Shown here one piece after another: positions 29,684 to 38,789 of a stretch of 64,000 bases of DNA; position 1 is the first letter of the stretch, and every line of letters begins with the position of its first letter. The position numbers and the translations under genes were made by a program. Source of the stretch: Streptomyces sp. NBC_01498 (GTDB lineage: Bacteria; Actinomycetota; Actinomycetes; Streptomycetales; Streptomycetaceae); NCBI RefSeq assembly GCF_036327775.1, contig NZ_CP109598.1, positions 248,001 to 312,000 on the forward strand. Reading direction: 5' to 3'. The notes under the pieces were generated by a model, which was not told where the DNA came from, ran no database searches, and saw only the letters and a program-made list of their open reading frames with translations.

Positions 29684-30550
29684 TCAGACGTGGGTACGGC
29701 CGAGCGGCACGATGACCGGGCCGTCGCCCACCGGGGCGTCGATCACCTGGGCGCGCAGCCCGAACGCCTCGTGCAGCAGCTCGGCGGTGATCACGTCACG
29801 CGGATGTCCCTGCGCGAGGATCGCCCCGTCCCGCATCACCACGAGGTTGTCGCTGTAGCGCGCCGCCAGGTTGAGGTCGTGCAGCACCATGACCACGGTG
29901 CGCCCCGACTCGTGCAGATCGTCGACGAGATCGAGCACGTCGATCGCGTGCGCCAGGTCCAGATAGGTCGTCGGCTCGTCCAGCAGGAGCAGATCGGTCC
30001 CCTGGGCCAGGGTCATCGATATCCAGACGCGCTGGCGCTGGCCGCCGGAGAGCGAGTCGACCGGGCGGTCGGCCAGGTCGGCGACCCCGGTCATGGCCAG
30101 GGCGCGCTCCACGACCTCCGCGTCGTCCGAGGACCACTGGCGCAGCCAACTCTGGTGCGGGTGGCGGCCCCTGGCGACCAGGTCGGCCACGGTGAGACCC
30201 TCCGGCGCGACCGGTGCCTGGGGCAGCAGCCCGAGTTTCTTCGCGACGTCCCTGGTCCGGAGGCCGGCGATGTCCTGGCCGTCGAGGACGACCGTGCCGC
30301 CGGCCGGCTTGAGCAGCCGGGTCAGGGTGCGCAACAGGGTCGATTTACCGCAGCCGTTGGGGCCGATGATCGTGGTGATGACCCCGGACGGGATCGCCAC
30401 GTCCAGTGTGTCGATGACGGTCCGTCCGCCGTACCCGACCGTGATGCCCCTGGCGGCCAGCCGGGCGTCGCCGCCGACGGCGGACCCGGTCCCGGCCGTG
30501 GACGTGTTCCCGGTCGCCGACGCGAACTCGGTGATGGACTGAGCGGTCAC
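29684..30550 (-). CDS. cchE: Siderophore uptake ABC ATPase
   Basis: A 288-residue FecE/FepC-type ATPase. Walker A is GPNGCGKST, the signature is [12 protein letters not shown], Walker B is LLLLDEPTTYLD, and the switch His is in VMVLHDLN. It powers ferric-siderophore import through CchC-CchD. The start is GTG at 30550 behind GAGGGGGG. The N-terminal 27 residues are a flexible Ala/Ser/Thr/Gly stretch. It has its own iron box at 30563-30581. Confidence 0.94.
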   Translation of the reverse strand: MTAQSITEFASATGNTSTAGTGSAVGGDARLAARGITVGYGGRTVIDTLDVAIPSGVITTIIGPNGCGKSTLLRTLTRLLKPAGGTVVLDGQDIAGLRTRDVAKKLGLLPQAPVAPEGLTVADLVARGRHPHQSWLRQWSSDDAEVVERALAMTGVADLADRPVDSLSGGQRQRVWISMTLAQGTDLLLLDEPTTYLDLAHAIDVLDLVDDLHESGRTVVMVLHDLNLAARYSDNLVVMRDGAILAQGHPRDVITAELLHEAFGLRAQVIDAPVGDGPVIVPLGRTHV

Positions 30551-30562
30551 GTGCCCCCCTCG

Positions 30563-30581
30563 TTAGGTTTGCCTAACCTTT
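30563..30581. promoter_or_regulatory. DmdR/IdeR iron box of cchE
   Basis: TTAGGTTTGCCTAACCTTT matches 16 of 19 consensus positions. It is squeezed into the 35 bases between the cchD stop and the cchE start, ending 12 bases from the start codon. Confidence 0.85.
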
Positions 30582-30585
30582 TCTA

Positions 30586-31692
30586 TCATCGATCTGACTG
30601 TCTGAGGTTCGCCCGCACCAGCAGATAGACCAGGAAGGGACCGCCGACGGCGGCGGTGACCACCCCGACCGGCAGGCTGATCGGCAGCGCCGCCCGTGCC
30701 ACGAGGTCGGCCCCGATCAGCAGCAGGGCGCCCACCAGGCCCGAGGCGGCCATCGGCGGGGTGGGGCAGCGCGCCAGACGCATCGCCACCTGCGGCGCCA
30801 CCAGCGCGACGAACGGCACGGGCCCCGCCGCGCTCACCGCCACGGCGGCCAGCAGGACCGCGCACAGCAGCAGCACCGCGCGGATCCGCCCGTGCCGGAC
30901 GCCGAGCCCCGCGGCGATGTCGTCGCCGAGATGCATCGGTTTGAACTGGAAGGCGGCTCCCACCACGACGACCAGCAGGACCAGGGTCGACCAGAGCGCG
31001 ACCGTGACCTGGTCCCAGGACCGGCCGTCCAGCGAGCCGATCAGCCACACCTGGGCCCGCGCGACATCCCGGATGTCGGCCGAGATCAGCAGCCAGGTGG
31101 TGAGGGCCTGCATCATGGCGCTCACCGAGATGCCGATGAGGATCAGCCGCAGGCCGTCGATGCCGCGCCGCCACGCGAGGAAGTACACCAGCAAGCCCGT
31201 GACGAGGCCGCCGGCGAGCGCCGCCGCCGACTGGCCCACGGAGTCGACGACCACGGTGGCCGCACCGCCCGACACCGTGATCAGGAACACCGCGACCACC
31301 CCGGCCCCCTGGGTGATGCCGAGGATGTCCGGGCTGGCCAGCGGATTGCGCGCGACGGACTGCGTGATCGCGCCGGACACGCCGAGCGCGACACCCACGA
31401 CCAGACCGGCCAGGGCACGCGGCATCCGCAGGTCCATGATCACGAACTCGTCGACCTGTTCGCCCTGCCCGGCCAGGGTGGCGATCACCTGGGGCAGGGC
31501 GATGGGGAAGTCCCCCACGCCGATGGACACGCAGAACAACAGGAAGCAGGCCGCGGCCAGCAGCAGGGTGACCAGGACGACCCAGGGCCGCCAGACGAAG
31601 GACATCCGGCCGAGCCGTACGCCCGGTGCCACCGCGGGCCTGTCGGGCTTCGCGTGCGCCGTCCCGTTCATGTGCTGATGTGTCCTGTTCAC
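30586..31692 (-). CDS. cchD: Siderophore uptake permease (second subunit)
   Basis: A FecCD/BtuC-type permease of about 368 residues with roughly ten membrane helices. Typical features are MPRALAGLVVGVALGVSGA, ARNPLASPDILGITQGAGV and the coupling-helix region AAGPVPFVALVAPQVAMRL. I place the start at GTG 31692, which overlaps the cchC stop as GTGA with GGAAAG 9 bases upstream; ATG at 31671 (MNGTAHAKP) is the alternative and would remove seven residues. It forms the import channel with CchC. Confidence 0.92.
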   Translation of the reverse strand: MNRTHQHMNGTAHAKPDRPAVAPGVRLGRMSFVWRPWVVLVTLLLAAACFLLFCVSIGVGDFPIALPQVIATLAGQGEQVDEFVIMDLRMPRALAGLVVGVALGVSGAITQSVARNPLASPDILGITQGAGVVAVFLITVSGGAATVVVDSVGQSAAALAGGLVTGLLVYFLAWRRGIDGLRLILIGISVSAMMQALTTWLLISADIRDVARAQVWLIGSLDGRSWDQVTVALWSTLVLLVVVVGAAFQFKPMHLGDDIAAGLGVRHGRIRAVLLLCAVLLAAVAVSAAGPVPFVALVAPQVAMRLARCPTPPMAASGLVGALLLIGADLVARAALPISLPVGVVTAAVGGPFLVYLLVRANLRQSDR

Positions 31693-32747
31693 GCGCTCTT
31701 GAACTTTCCTCGCCACACGAGGCCCGCGAAGAACGGGGCCCCGAGGAGGGCGACGACGACACCCGAGTCCAGTTCGCCCGGCCGCACCACCAGTCGCCCC
31801 ACGATGTCGCAGACCAGCAGGATCACGGCGCCGAGCAGCCCCGCGTACGGCACCAGCCAGCGGTAGTCCGGGCCGGTGAGCCGGCGGGCCAGGTGCGCGA
31901 CCATCAGCCCGAGGAAGGCGATGGGGCCGCACGCCGCCGTGGCCGCGCCGGCGAGCAGGGTGATGGCGACGACGCCGACGGTGCGGCTCAGAGCCATGTT
32001 CACGCCGAGCCCGCGCGCCACGTCGTCCCCGAGGTTGAGCAGGTTGAGGGCGGGCAGGGTGGTCAGCGCCAGCACCAGCCCGGCCCCGACGAACGCGGTC
32101 ACCGGCCAGATGGTGTCGAAGCCGACGCCCGCCACCGAGCCCGCGTTCCAGAAGCGCAGCGCGTTCAGCGACTCCTTGTCCGACAGCGCCACCGCCGTGG
32201 TCATCGCCGCGAGGAAGACGGTGACGCCCTGTCCGGCGAGCGCGAGTGTCAGCGGATTGCCGGCTCCCCGGCCGATGCTGGCCAGGCCGAACACGACGAC
32301 CCCGGCGGCCCCGGCGCCGGCGAAGGAGAACCAGACGTACTGGAACGGGTCGGTGAAGCCGAAGAGAGCGATGACCGACACGACGGCGAACGACGCGCCG
32401 GCGTTCACCCCGAGCAGCCCCGTGTCCGCGATCGGGTTGCGCGTGTACCCCTGGATCAGCGCCCCGCCGACCCCGAGGGCGATGCCCGCCACGATCGCGA
32501 GCACGGTCCGGGGCACCCGCACCGTCCGCACGATGAGCCGGATCTCGGTGAGCCGCTGGTCGGGATCGGGGGCCGCGAACAGCCCGTGCCACACCTCGGC
32601 GGGGCTCAGCGCGCGTGCCCCGACCGCCAGCGACAGGGCCCCCGCGACCGCGAGGACCGCCACCAGCGCCCCCACGCCCACCACCCGCCGTCGGCGGGTC
32701 CTCGTCGTGCCCCCGGGCAGGGGCCGCTCCACCACAGTCGTGCTCAT
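31689..32747 (-). CDS. cchC: Siderophore uptake permease (first subunit)
   Basis: A 352-residue FecCD/BtuC-type permease. It shows VPRTVLAIVAGIALGVGGALIQ, TRNPIADTGLLGVNAGA and, near the C terminus, CGPIAFLGLMVAHLARRL, the region that docks the ATPase. ATG at 32747 starts the protein, but no good ribosome site was seen. No iron box lies in the 143 bases between it and cchB, so it is probably read from the cchB promoter. Confidence 0.92.
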   Translation of the reverse strand: MSTTVVERPLPGGTTRTRRRRVVGVGALVAVLAVAGALSLAVGARALSPAEVWHGLFAAPDPDQRLTEIRLIVRTVRVPRTVLAIVAGIALGVGGALIQGYTRNPIADTGLLGVNAGASFAVVSVIALFGFTDPFQYVWFSFAGAGAAGVVVFGLASIGRGAGNPLTLALAGQGVTVFLAAMTTAVALSDKESLNALRFWNAGSVAGVGFDTIWPVTAFVGAGLVLALTTLPALNLLNLGDDVARGLGVNMALSRTVGVVAITLLAGAATAACGPIAFLGLMVAHLARRLTGPDYRWLVPYAGLLGAVILLVCDIVGRLVVRPGELDSGVVVALLGAPFFAGLVWRGKFKSA

Positions 32748-32890
32748 GTCGACGTACGTTATCCCTTGGATGTACGGGGGAGGCCGGGCCTGTCGGGCCT
32801 CACCGGGCGGCTCGACTCCGGCGCGCGGACGGGCGGGAGGGCCGGGGAACCGATCCGGGCGGCGGGCCCCACGGGTGGGCGGCGCGGGCC

Positions 32891-34249
32891 CTACGGGTGG
32901 GCGGCCGTGCCGGTGCCGTCGGCGAGTTGACGGGCCGCCACGGAGGCCGGGGCGGCGCCCCGGGCGAGCACCGAGTCGAGGATCTCGCCGACCCGGATCG
33001 CGGTGTTGGAGAGCAGCGACGAGGTGATGCCGTGCGTGTGCTCCGTACCGCCCTGGAGGTAGATGCCGGAGCGCAGCGCGTCGTCGGTCGCGATGCGGTA
33101 GTCGCGCTCGACGCGGACGCGGCCCTCGTCGTCGCGCAGACAGCGCTGCCCGACCTCGCCGAGGAGTCCGACGGGGTCGGCCTGGCTGTAGCCGGTGGCG
33201 AACACCACGACGTCGGCGTCGAGGAAGGTCTCCTCGCCGGTGACGAGGGACTTCACCGTGGCGCGCGCCTTGTCCGGGGTCTCCTTGACGTCGACCAGCC
33301 GGGAGACGTTGATGAAGCGCAGCCGCTCGGTGCCGAGGACCTTCTCCTGGTAGCTCTGCCGGTACAGGTCGTCGATCAGATCGATGTCCACCACGGAGTA
33401 GTTGGTGTTCCCGTGGTAGTCCATCAGCCGGCCCTTGATGTCCTCGGGGGCCGCGAAGTACTGGTCGACCGCCTCGGGGTCGAAGATCCGGTTGGCGAAG
33501 CCGCTGTCGTCGGCGGGGCTGTAGCCGTAACGGGAGAAGACCGCGCACACCTCGGCCTCGGGGAAGCGGCGGTGCAGGTAGGCGACGTTCTCGGCGGCGC
33601 TCTGCCCGGCGCCGACGACGACGAACCGGGACGGCGAGGCGCCGTCCAGGGAGTCGACCTTCTTCAGCAACTCGGAGTTGTGCCAGACGCGTTCACCGCG
33701 CTCGATGCCCTCCGGCATCTGGGGACGCAGTCCGGTGCCGATGACCAGGTTGCGGGCGCGGTGGACGACGAGCCCCTCCGCCGACCGTACGGTGACGTCC
33801 AGGTACTCCACCGCGCCGTCGCGGACGACCGGGGTGATGCCGACGACCTCGTGGCCGTACGAGACCATGTCGTCGACCTTGGCGGCGGCCCACTCGAAGT
33901 AGTCGTGGAACTCGACCCGCAGCGGGAAGAGGTTCTTGTGGTTGATGAAGTCGATCAGCCGGCCCTTGCTCTTCAGGTAGCAGAGGAAGCTGAACTCACT
34001 GGTCGGGTTCCGGAGTGTCACCAGGTCCTTGAGGAAGGACACCTGCATGGTCGCGTCGTCGATCAGCATGCCCCGGTGCCAGCCGAAACGCGGTTGCTGC
34101 TCGAAGAAGTGGGCGGTGACGGACTCCTGCCTGCCGACGCGCGCGTTGTGCTCGTTGACCGCGATCGACATGGCCACATTGGACGGCCCGAAGCCGATTC
34201 CTATGAGGTCGTAGACCGGTGCTGCGTCGCCAGGAAGAACCTGTGACAT
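32891..34249 (-). CDS. cchB: L-ornithine N5-monooxygenase
   Basis: A 452-residue flavin-dependent N-hydroxylating monooxygenase. The FAD motif GIGFGPSN, the NADPH-region motif VVGAGQSAAE and the C-terminal FATGY are in place. It hydroxylates the delta-nitrogen of ornithine, giving the hydroxamate precursor for modules 1 and 3 of CchH. The frame opens at 34336, but that ATG touches the iron box and its first 29 residues look non-native. ATG at 34249 (MSQVLPG) follows GGGAG and fits the family length. Confidence 0.94.
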   Translation of the reverse strand: MSQVLPGDAAPVYDLIGIGFGPSNVAMSIAVNEHNARVGRQESVTAHFFEQQPRFGWHRGMLIDDATMQVSFLKDLVTLRNPTSEFSFLCYLKSKGRLIDFINHKNLFPLRVEFHDYFEWAAAKVDDMVSYGHEVVGITPVVRDGAVEYLDVTVRSAEGLVVHRARNLVIGTGLRPQMPEGIERGERVWHNSELLKKVDSLDGASPSRFVVVGAGQSAAENVAYLHRRFPEAEVCAVFSRYGYSPADDSGFANRIFDPEAVDQYFAAPEDIKGRLMDYHGNTNYSVVDIDLIDDLYRQSYQEKVLGTERLRFINVSRLVDVKETPDKARATVKSLVTGEETFLDADVVVFATGYSQADPVGLLGEVGQRCLRDDEGRVRVERDYRIATDDALRSGIYLQGGTEHTHGITSSLLSNTAIRVGEILDSVLARGAAPASVAARQLADGTGTAAHP

Positions 34250-34339
34250 GTCACTCCCATTCATACGGGGGAAGCCGCCTGTCGGGTGCGGGGGGAAGAT
34301 ACGGAAGGGGGGCGCACCGACGACGTCGCCCGCCATGAC

Positions 34340-34358
34340 TTAGGTGAGCCTAAGCTAA
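34340..34358. promoter_or_regulatory. DmdR/IdeR iron box of cchB(-C-D)
   Basis: TTAGGTGAGCCTAAGCTAA matches 17 of 19 consensus positions and lies 90 bases upstream of the preferred cchB start. It is one of two boxes in the divergent cchB/cchA promoter region. Confidence 0.87.
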
Positions 34359-34432
34359 TCTTTTGCGGCTGTCGACAGGGGGTCGGACGGCCGGTCCCCT
34401 CGACTGGGCCGCCCCGCAGGCGAGTTGCATAC

Positions 34433-34451
34433 TAAGGTAAGCCTTGCTTAA
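34433..34451. promoter_or_regulatory. Weaker DmdR/IdeR iron box of cchA
   Basis: TAAGGTAAGCCTTGCTTAA matches 14 of 19 consensus positions, the weakest of the eight boxes. It lies 39 bases before the cchA ATG, a suitable distance for an operator. Confidence 0.7.
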
Positions 34452-34490
34452 CTCTCTGGTCGGTCCATCCCTGCTCTGAGGAGGAACCCC

Positions 34491-35438
34491 ATGCGGGTCG
34501 TCATGTTCGGTTACCAGACCTGGGGCCACCGCACCCTGCGAGCCCTTCTGGACTCCGAGCACGACGTGGTGCTGGTCGTGACGCACCCCAAGAGCGAGCA
34601 CGCGTACGAGAAGATCTGGAGCGACTCCGTCGCCGATCTCGCCGAGGAGCACGGCGTACCGGTGCTGATCCGCAACCGCCCGGACGACGAGGAGCTGTTC
34701 GAGCGTCTGAAGGCGGCGGACCCGGACATCATCGTCGCCAACAACTGGCGCACCTGGATTCCCCCGCGCGTCTTCGGCCTCCCCCGCCACGGCACCCTGA
34801 ACGTCCACGACTCGCTGCTGCCGAAGTACGCCGGTTTCTCTCCGCTCATCTGGGCGCTGATCAACGGCGAGTCCGAGGTCGGCGTCACCGCGCACCTGAT
34901 GGACGACGAACTCGACGCCGGGGACATCGTCCGGCAGGAGGCGGTCCCGGTCGGACCGAAGGACACCGCCACCGATCTCTTCCACAAGACGGTCGACCTC
35001 ATCGCCCCGGTCACCATCGGCGCGCTCGGTCTCATCGCGGCCGGGCAGACGGAGTTCACCAAGCAGGACCGCTCGCAGGCGAGCTTCTTCCACAAGCGGT
35101 CGGCCGACGACATCCGCATCGACTGGAACTGGCCGGCCGAGGACCTGGAGCGGCTGGTGCGCGCGCAGTCGGAGCCGTACCCGAGCGCCTTCACCCACCA
35201 CCGGGGCAAGCGGCTGGAGGTCCTGGCGGCGGTCGTCTCCGAGGGCCGGTACGGCGGGACGCCCGGCCGGATCTTCTACCGCGAGGGGGACAGTGTGGTG
35301 ATCGTCGCCGGAGCCGACGCCCGCACCGGCCGCAACCACGGGCTGGCGATCACGCGGGTACGGACCGAGGACGGGCGGGAGTTGCCCGCGACGGAGTACT
35401 TCACCTCGATGGGCGGCTATCTGACCGGCCGCCCCTGA
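34491..35438 (+). CDS. cchA: N5-hydroxyornithine formyltransferase
   Basis: A 315-residue protein of the formyl-tetrahydrofolate-dependent transferase family (Fmt/ArnA-like). LNVHDSLLPKYAGFSP carries the catalytic His and the SLLPKY/RG-type loop, VANNWRTWIP precedes it, and MDDELDAGDI contains the second catalytic Asp. It formylates hydroxyornithine, giving the substrate of CchH module 1. GAGGAGGAA stands just before the ATG. It is divergent from cchB and has its own iron box, as at the right end of the S. coelicolor cch cluster. Confidence 0.93.
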   Translation: MRVVMFGYQTWGHRTLRALLDSEHDVVLVVTHPKSEHAYEKIWSDSVADLAEEHGVPVLIRNRPDDEELFERLKAADPDIIVANNWRTWIPPRVFGLPRHGTLNVHDSLLPKYAGFSPLIWALINGESEVGVTAHLMDDELDAGDIVRQEAVPVGPKDTATDLFHKTVDLIAPVTIGALGLIAAGQTEFTKQDRSQASFFHKRSADDIRIDWNWPAEDLERLVRAQSEPYPSAFTHHRGKRLEVLAAVVSEGRYGGTPGRIFYREGDSVVIVAGADARTGRNHGLAITRVRTEDGRELPATEYFTSMGGYLTGRP

Positions 35439-35581
35439 CGACGCGGCTCCCACACGCCGTCGCCACGGGGTCCGCGTCAACGGGACGCCGTGGCGGCGGA
35501 GTCGAGCCCGGCGCCGTGCGGACCGGTAGGTGCGTGGGGTGCGACCGCGTGGGTTGGCGGGGCCTCACGCGTGACGCGTGA

Positions 35582-36124
35582 TCAGTCGGCCGGGATCCGG
35601 CCGCAGAGCCGGTTGCCCGGCTCCGCCGGGTCGTCGCTGATCCAGAACTGTCGCCACAGCAGGGCGAATTCTGCGCGGCCGAGCCGGCCGTCGCCGTCGA
35701 CGTCGAGACGCGCGAAGACACCGGTCAGGTCCACCGGCCGGCCGTTCCAGGTCTCGACGAGTCTGCGGTGCTCCTCCGGGGAGATCGTGCCGTCCCCGTC
35801 GGAGTCCACGGCGTCGAAGACGGTGTCGGCGGTCGCGGTCACGTCCGCGATCATGCCGGGGAGCCGGTCCACGAGCGCGAGCACCTCGTCCATGCCGATC
35901 GCGCCGTCCCGGTCGGTGTCCCCGATCTCCAGCAGCGCCGCCCACCAGCCCATCAGCAACGACTCCACCCGCGCCCGCAGTTCGGTACCGGGACCCACCC
36001 CCGGCAGCCGGCTCCAGCGGGCGACGAGCGCCCGGAAGTCCTCCTCGCGCAGATAGCCGTCGCCGTCCGTGTCGAACGCGGCGAACACGCCTGAGAGTTT
36101 GCGTTCCTGAAACTCGCTGGCCAT
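35582..36124 (-). CDS. Four-EF-hand calcium-binding protein (calerythrin/calsymin-like)
   Basis: A 180-residue cytoplasmic protein with four EF-hand loops: FDTDGDGYLREEDF, GDTDRDGAIGMDEV, VDSDGDGTISPEEH and LDVDGDGRLGRAEF. All keep Asp at positions 1 and 3 and an acidic residue near position 12; the third ends in EEH. ATG at 36124 follows GGGAG; the frame to 36250 is not needed. Such actinomycete proteins bind calcium, but their targets are largely unknown. It is convergent with cchA and not evidently part of the siderophore locus. Confidence 0.9.
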   Translation of the reverse strand: MASEFQERKLSGVFAAFDTDGDGYLREEDFRALVARWSRLPGVGPGTELRARVESLLMGWWAALLEIGDTDRDGAIGMDEVLALVDRLPGMIADVTATADTVFDAVDSDGDGTISPEEHRRLVETWNGRPVDLTGVFARLDVDGDGRLGRAEFALLWRQFWISDDPAEPGNRLCGRIPAD

Positions 36125-36380
36125 GAGCGGACTCCCTCGACACCGGACCGGGTCATGCAGCGGACGGCCGTGGCCGCGCGGTGACGGACACCACGCGGCG
36201 GACACCACCTCACTGTAGGCAGGGCCGCGACACCTCCCCAATGAGCACATACGCGCGATCGGTCACCCACTCGTGGGGGAATCCAGCGGGTTCTCACCCG
36301 AAGGAGTGATCGCCGAACTGCCATCTGTCGCAACGCGACAGCGTTTTGTAGCGTCTGACCTTCCAGGGGAAGGGGCCGTG

Positions 36381-36701
36381 ATGAGCGCACAGTCGGAGTG
36401 GAGCGGGCGGGGTGCCTGCCGGGTCGTCGACCCGGACACCCTGTTCGTACAGGGCCAGGAGCAGAACCGGGCGAAGTCGGTGTGCCTGGGCTGCCAGGTG
36501 CGTACCGAGTGCCTGGCCCACGCCCTCGACAACCGCGAGGAGTTCGGTGTCTGGGGCGGTATGACGGAGCGTGAACGGCGGGCGCTGCTGCGGCGGAGAC
36601 CGACCGTCACGTCCTGGCGGCGCCTGCTGGAGACGGCGCGCGACGAACACGAACACCCGGAGGACGACGCGACGTCACCGCTGCGCGCCAGCGGTTTCTA
36701 G
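36381..36701 (+). CDS. WhiB-type iron-sulfur transcriptional regulator
   Basis: A 106-residue Wbl protein. Four cysteines (13, 35, 38, 44; CLGC and TEC) bind a 4Fe-4S cluster. The GVWGG turn and basic RERRALLRRR segment follow, as in the family. ATG at 36381 is preceded by AAGGGG; the open frame to 36273 is not needed. It is divergent from the EF-hand gene. Which Wbl paralogue it is cannot be settled by eye. Confidence 0.9.
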   Translation: MSAQSEWSGRGACRVVDPDTLFVQGQEQNRAKSVCLGCQVRTECLAHALDNREEFGVWGGMTERERRALLRRRPTVTSWRRLLETARDEHEHPEDDATSPLRASGF

Positions 36702-36938
36702 AAGCCTGTCCGAGCAGACGGCCCGGTTCGTGCGGTTCTGACCCGCTTCACGCCGCCGACGGCCCGACCGCCGCCCGTCGGCGGCGGGTTGGAGCGTTAA
36801 AACGATTCGAACGTTCAAACCCTTGACCGACCCTTCGCGGGGGCGACACGATCTTCTGGCCGCCCACGCCGGGTGGGCGGCCGGAAGCACCGGAATTCCG
36901 TCTGTCCGATGTCGTGTCCACGAAGGGTCGGTACGTCC

Positions 36939-37499
36939 GTGTCCCCCCACTCGCTCCACCGCACAATCGCCTCAGCCGCAGCGGCCTTCGGTATCGCCGC
37001 GCTGTCCCTCGCCTTCACCTCCGGTCCGGCGCACGCCGCCGGGCCGGCCGAGCGCGCCGCCTCCACCCTCGCGGCCCCACCCGCGACCAGGGACTCGGGC
37101 AGCGCGTTCGTCAGCTTCACCAACAACAACGACGGCGGGGTCTACACCTGCGAGGTCACGATGCCCACCGGCATCGGACACGCCCCCACCGAGCCCCACC
37201 AGCTCTCCTGGCGTTCCGTCGTGGTCTGCGGCGTCGTCGTGCGCATGTACGGGGTCAGCCACTCGTACGTGTGGGGCAGCGACATCGCCTACTACCCGGG
37301 CAGTACGTACGACATCACCGGCACCATCGCCGAGACCGTGGGCCGGGTCAATGTGCCTCCGGGGGCCTGGGGTCTGAACAGCAACGTCATCATCTTCACC
37401 CCGGCCGGCTACACGGCCACCCCGGGCGCGGGCTGCGCGGCCGTGGCCGCCGACCAGACCAAGTGCACCGCCACCGCGGGTCCGATCATGGTCAGCTGA
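36939..37499 (+). CDS. Secreted protein, unknown function
   Basis: About 186 residues. From GTG 36939 it has a Sec signal peptide: a basic start SPHSLHR, the hydrophobic stretch IASAAAAFGIAALSLAF, and a cleavage site after AHA. The mature part is rich in Gly, Thr and Val, with YTCEVTMPTGIGH and cysteines at VVCGVV, AGCAAV and TKCTAT that could form disulfides. It looks like a small beta-rich extracellular protein. GAAGGG lies 11 bases upstream; ATG at 36909 would be an alternative start. No family was recognised. A TTGACC (36823-36828) and the imperfect palindrome AACGATTCGAACGTT just upstream may belong to its promoter. Confidence 0.75.
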   Translation: MSPHSLHRTIASAAAAFGIAALSLAFTSGPAHAAGPAERAASTLAAPPATRDSGSAFVSFTNNNDGGVYTCEVTMPTGIGHAPTEPHQLSWRSVVVCGVVVRMYGVSHSYVWGSDIAYYPGSTYDITGTIAETVGRVNVPPGAWGLNSNVIIFTPAGYTATPGAGCAAVAADQTKCTATAGPIMVS

Positions 37500-37557
37500 G
37501 TCGCCGGCCGGCCTTCGGCGGGCGCCTGTTCGGTGCTTCGGCCCGTCAGGCGCCCGC

Positions 37558-38631
37558 TCAGACCGGGGCGGGTTCCCGCAGGCGGCCCAGCAGTTGATCA
37601 CCGATGCGGGCGACCTCGGGCAGATAGGGGGTGTCGGAGAGAACGAAGTGGGTGATGCCGAGCGCGCGGTACGCGCGCAGCGCGGCGGCCACGTCGTCCG
37701 GCGAGCCGACCAGCCAGGTGGTTCCGGCCCCGCCCCCGCCCACCCGGCCGGGGGCGGTGTAGAGGCAGGAGTCCAGCACCTCGCCGCGCTCCGCGAGGTC
37801 GTGCAGCCGCCGCTGCCCGACGGCCTGGCGCCGTCCGGCGCCCAGGGTCGTGTCGGGTGTGCCGGCCAGCTGGGCCACCTTGGCCTCCGCGTCGCGCCAC
37901 GCCTCCTCGGTCGTGTCGCGGACCAGTGTCGTCACCCGCAGCCCGAACTCCAGCGGGGCGTGGGCGCGGCCCAGGGACTCGCTCAACTCCTTCAGGCGGC
38001 CGACGCGTTCGGCCACGCCGTCGAGCGGTTCGCCCCAGAACAGCTGGACGTCGGCCTCGGTGGCCGCGACGGCCTCCGCCGCCGCCGAGGCGCCGCCGAA
38101 GTAGAGCCTCGGGGTGCGACCGTGTTCGGCGCCGTGGGGGCGCGGGTTCACCGTCGAGTCCTCGACGGTGAAGAACTCGCCCCGGTGGGTGACCGACTCC
38201 TCGGTCCAGAGCCGGCGGACGAGCTGGAGGAACTCCCGGGTGCGGTCGTAGCGTCGGGCCGGGTCGCTCTCCCCGTCGCCGTACGCCGCCGGGTTGTCGA
38301 GTCCGCTGACGATGTTGACGAGCAGGCGCCCGCCGCTGAGCCGGTCGAGGGTGGCGGCGGAGCTCGCGAAGTGGGCCGGCTGCCAGTAACCGGGCCGGAT
38401 CGCCACCAGCGGCTTGAACGTCGTCGTGCGGGCCGCGAGGGCGGTGGCGACGGTGAAGGTGTCCGGCCGGCCCCACCCCGTGCCGATGAGGGCCCCGCCC
38501 CAGCCGTGGTCCTCCGCCGCGCGGGCGATCTCGGTGGAGAAGCCGAGGGTGCCCCATCCGTCGGTCGTGTCGTCACCGCGATGGCCGGGCTCGACCGTGT
38601 TGGGGATGTACCAGAGATATTCGTCGCTCAT
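37558..38631 (-). CDS. LLM-class flavin-dependent monooxygenase (SsuD-like)
   Basis: A 357-residue luciferase-like monooxygenase. It begins MSDEYLWYIPN and contains GFSTEIARAAEDHGWGGALI, LVAIRPGYWQPAHFA, SGGRLLVNIVSG and LYFGGASAAAEAVAA, close to the alkanesulfonate monooxygenase group, which uses FMNH2 and O2 to release sulfite from organosulfonates. The start at 38631 is chosen by family length. No reductase or sulfonate transporter lies beside it. A leader-peptide ORF (38933-38986) and a pyrimidine-rich tract precede it on the same strand, supporting a sulfur-acquisition role. Confidence 0.85.
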   Translation of the reverse strand: MSDEYLWYIPNTVEPGHRGDDTTDGWGTLGFSTEIARAAEDHGWGGALIGTGWGRPDTFTVATALAARTTTFKPLVAIRPGYWQPAHFASSAATLDRLSGGRLLVNIVSGLDNPAAYGDGESDPARRYDRTREFLQLVRRLWTEESVTHRGEFFTVEDSTVNPRPHGAEHGRTPRLYFGGASAAAEAVAATEADVQLFWGEPLDGVAERVGRLKELSESLGRAHAPLEFGLRVTTLVRDTTEEAWRDAEAKVAQLAGTPDTTLGAGRRQAVGQRRLHDLAERGEVLDSCLYTAPGRVGGGGAGTTWLVGSPDDVAAALRAYRALGITHFVLSDTPYLPEVARIGDQLLGRLREPAPV

Positions 38632-38753
38632 GTCTGTCACGACTCCGATTCGCTGTCGGGCGCCGGCCGATCCGCTGGGATCCGCTCGGCTCCACTCGGA
38701 CGCGGGCGTACCGGTCGGCGACACCGAATCGGACGATTCCGGGGCCGCTTTCC

Positions 38754-38789
38754 GGAGGAAGGAAGAAGGAAGGGAGGAGAAGGGAAGAA
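38754..38789 (-). promoter_or_regulatory. 36-nt G-free pyrimidine tract in the monooxygenase leader
   Basis: On the minus (transcribed) sense this is an uninterrupted run of C and T; on the plus strand it is all purine. It lies between the leader peptide and the monooxygenase. C-rich, G-poor RNA is what Rho prefers, so it may be a rut-like element. The run itself is certain; the function is inferred. Confidence 0.45.
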
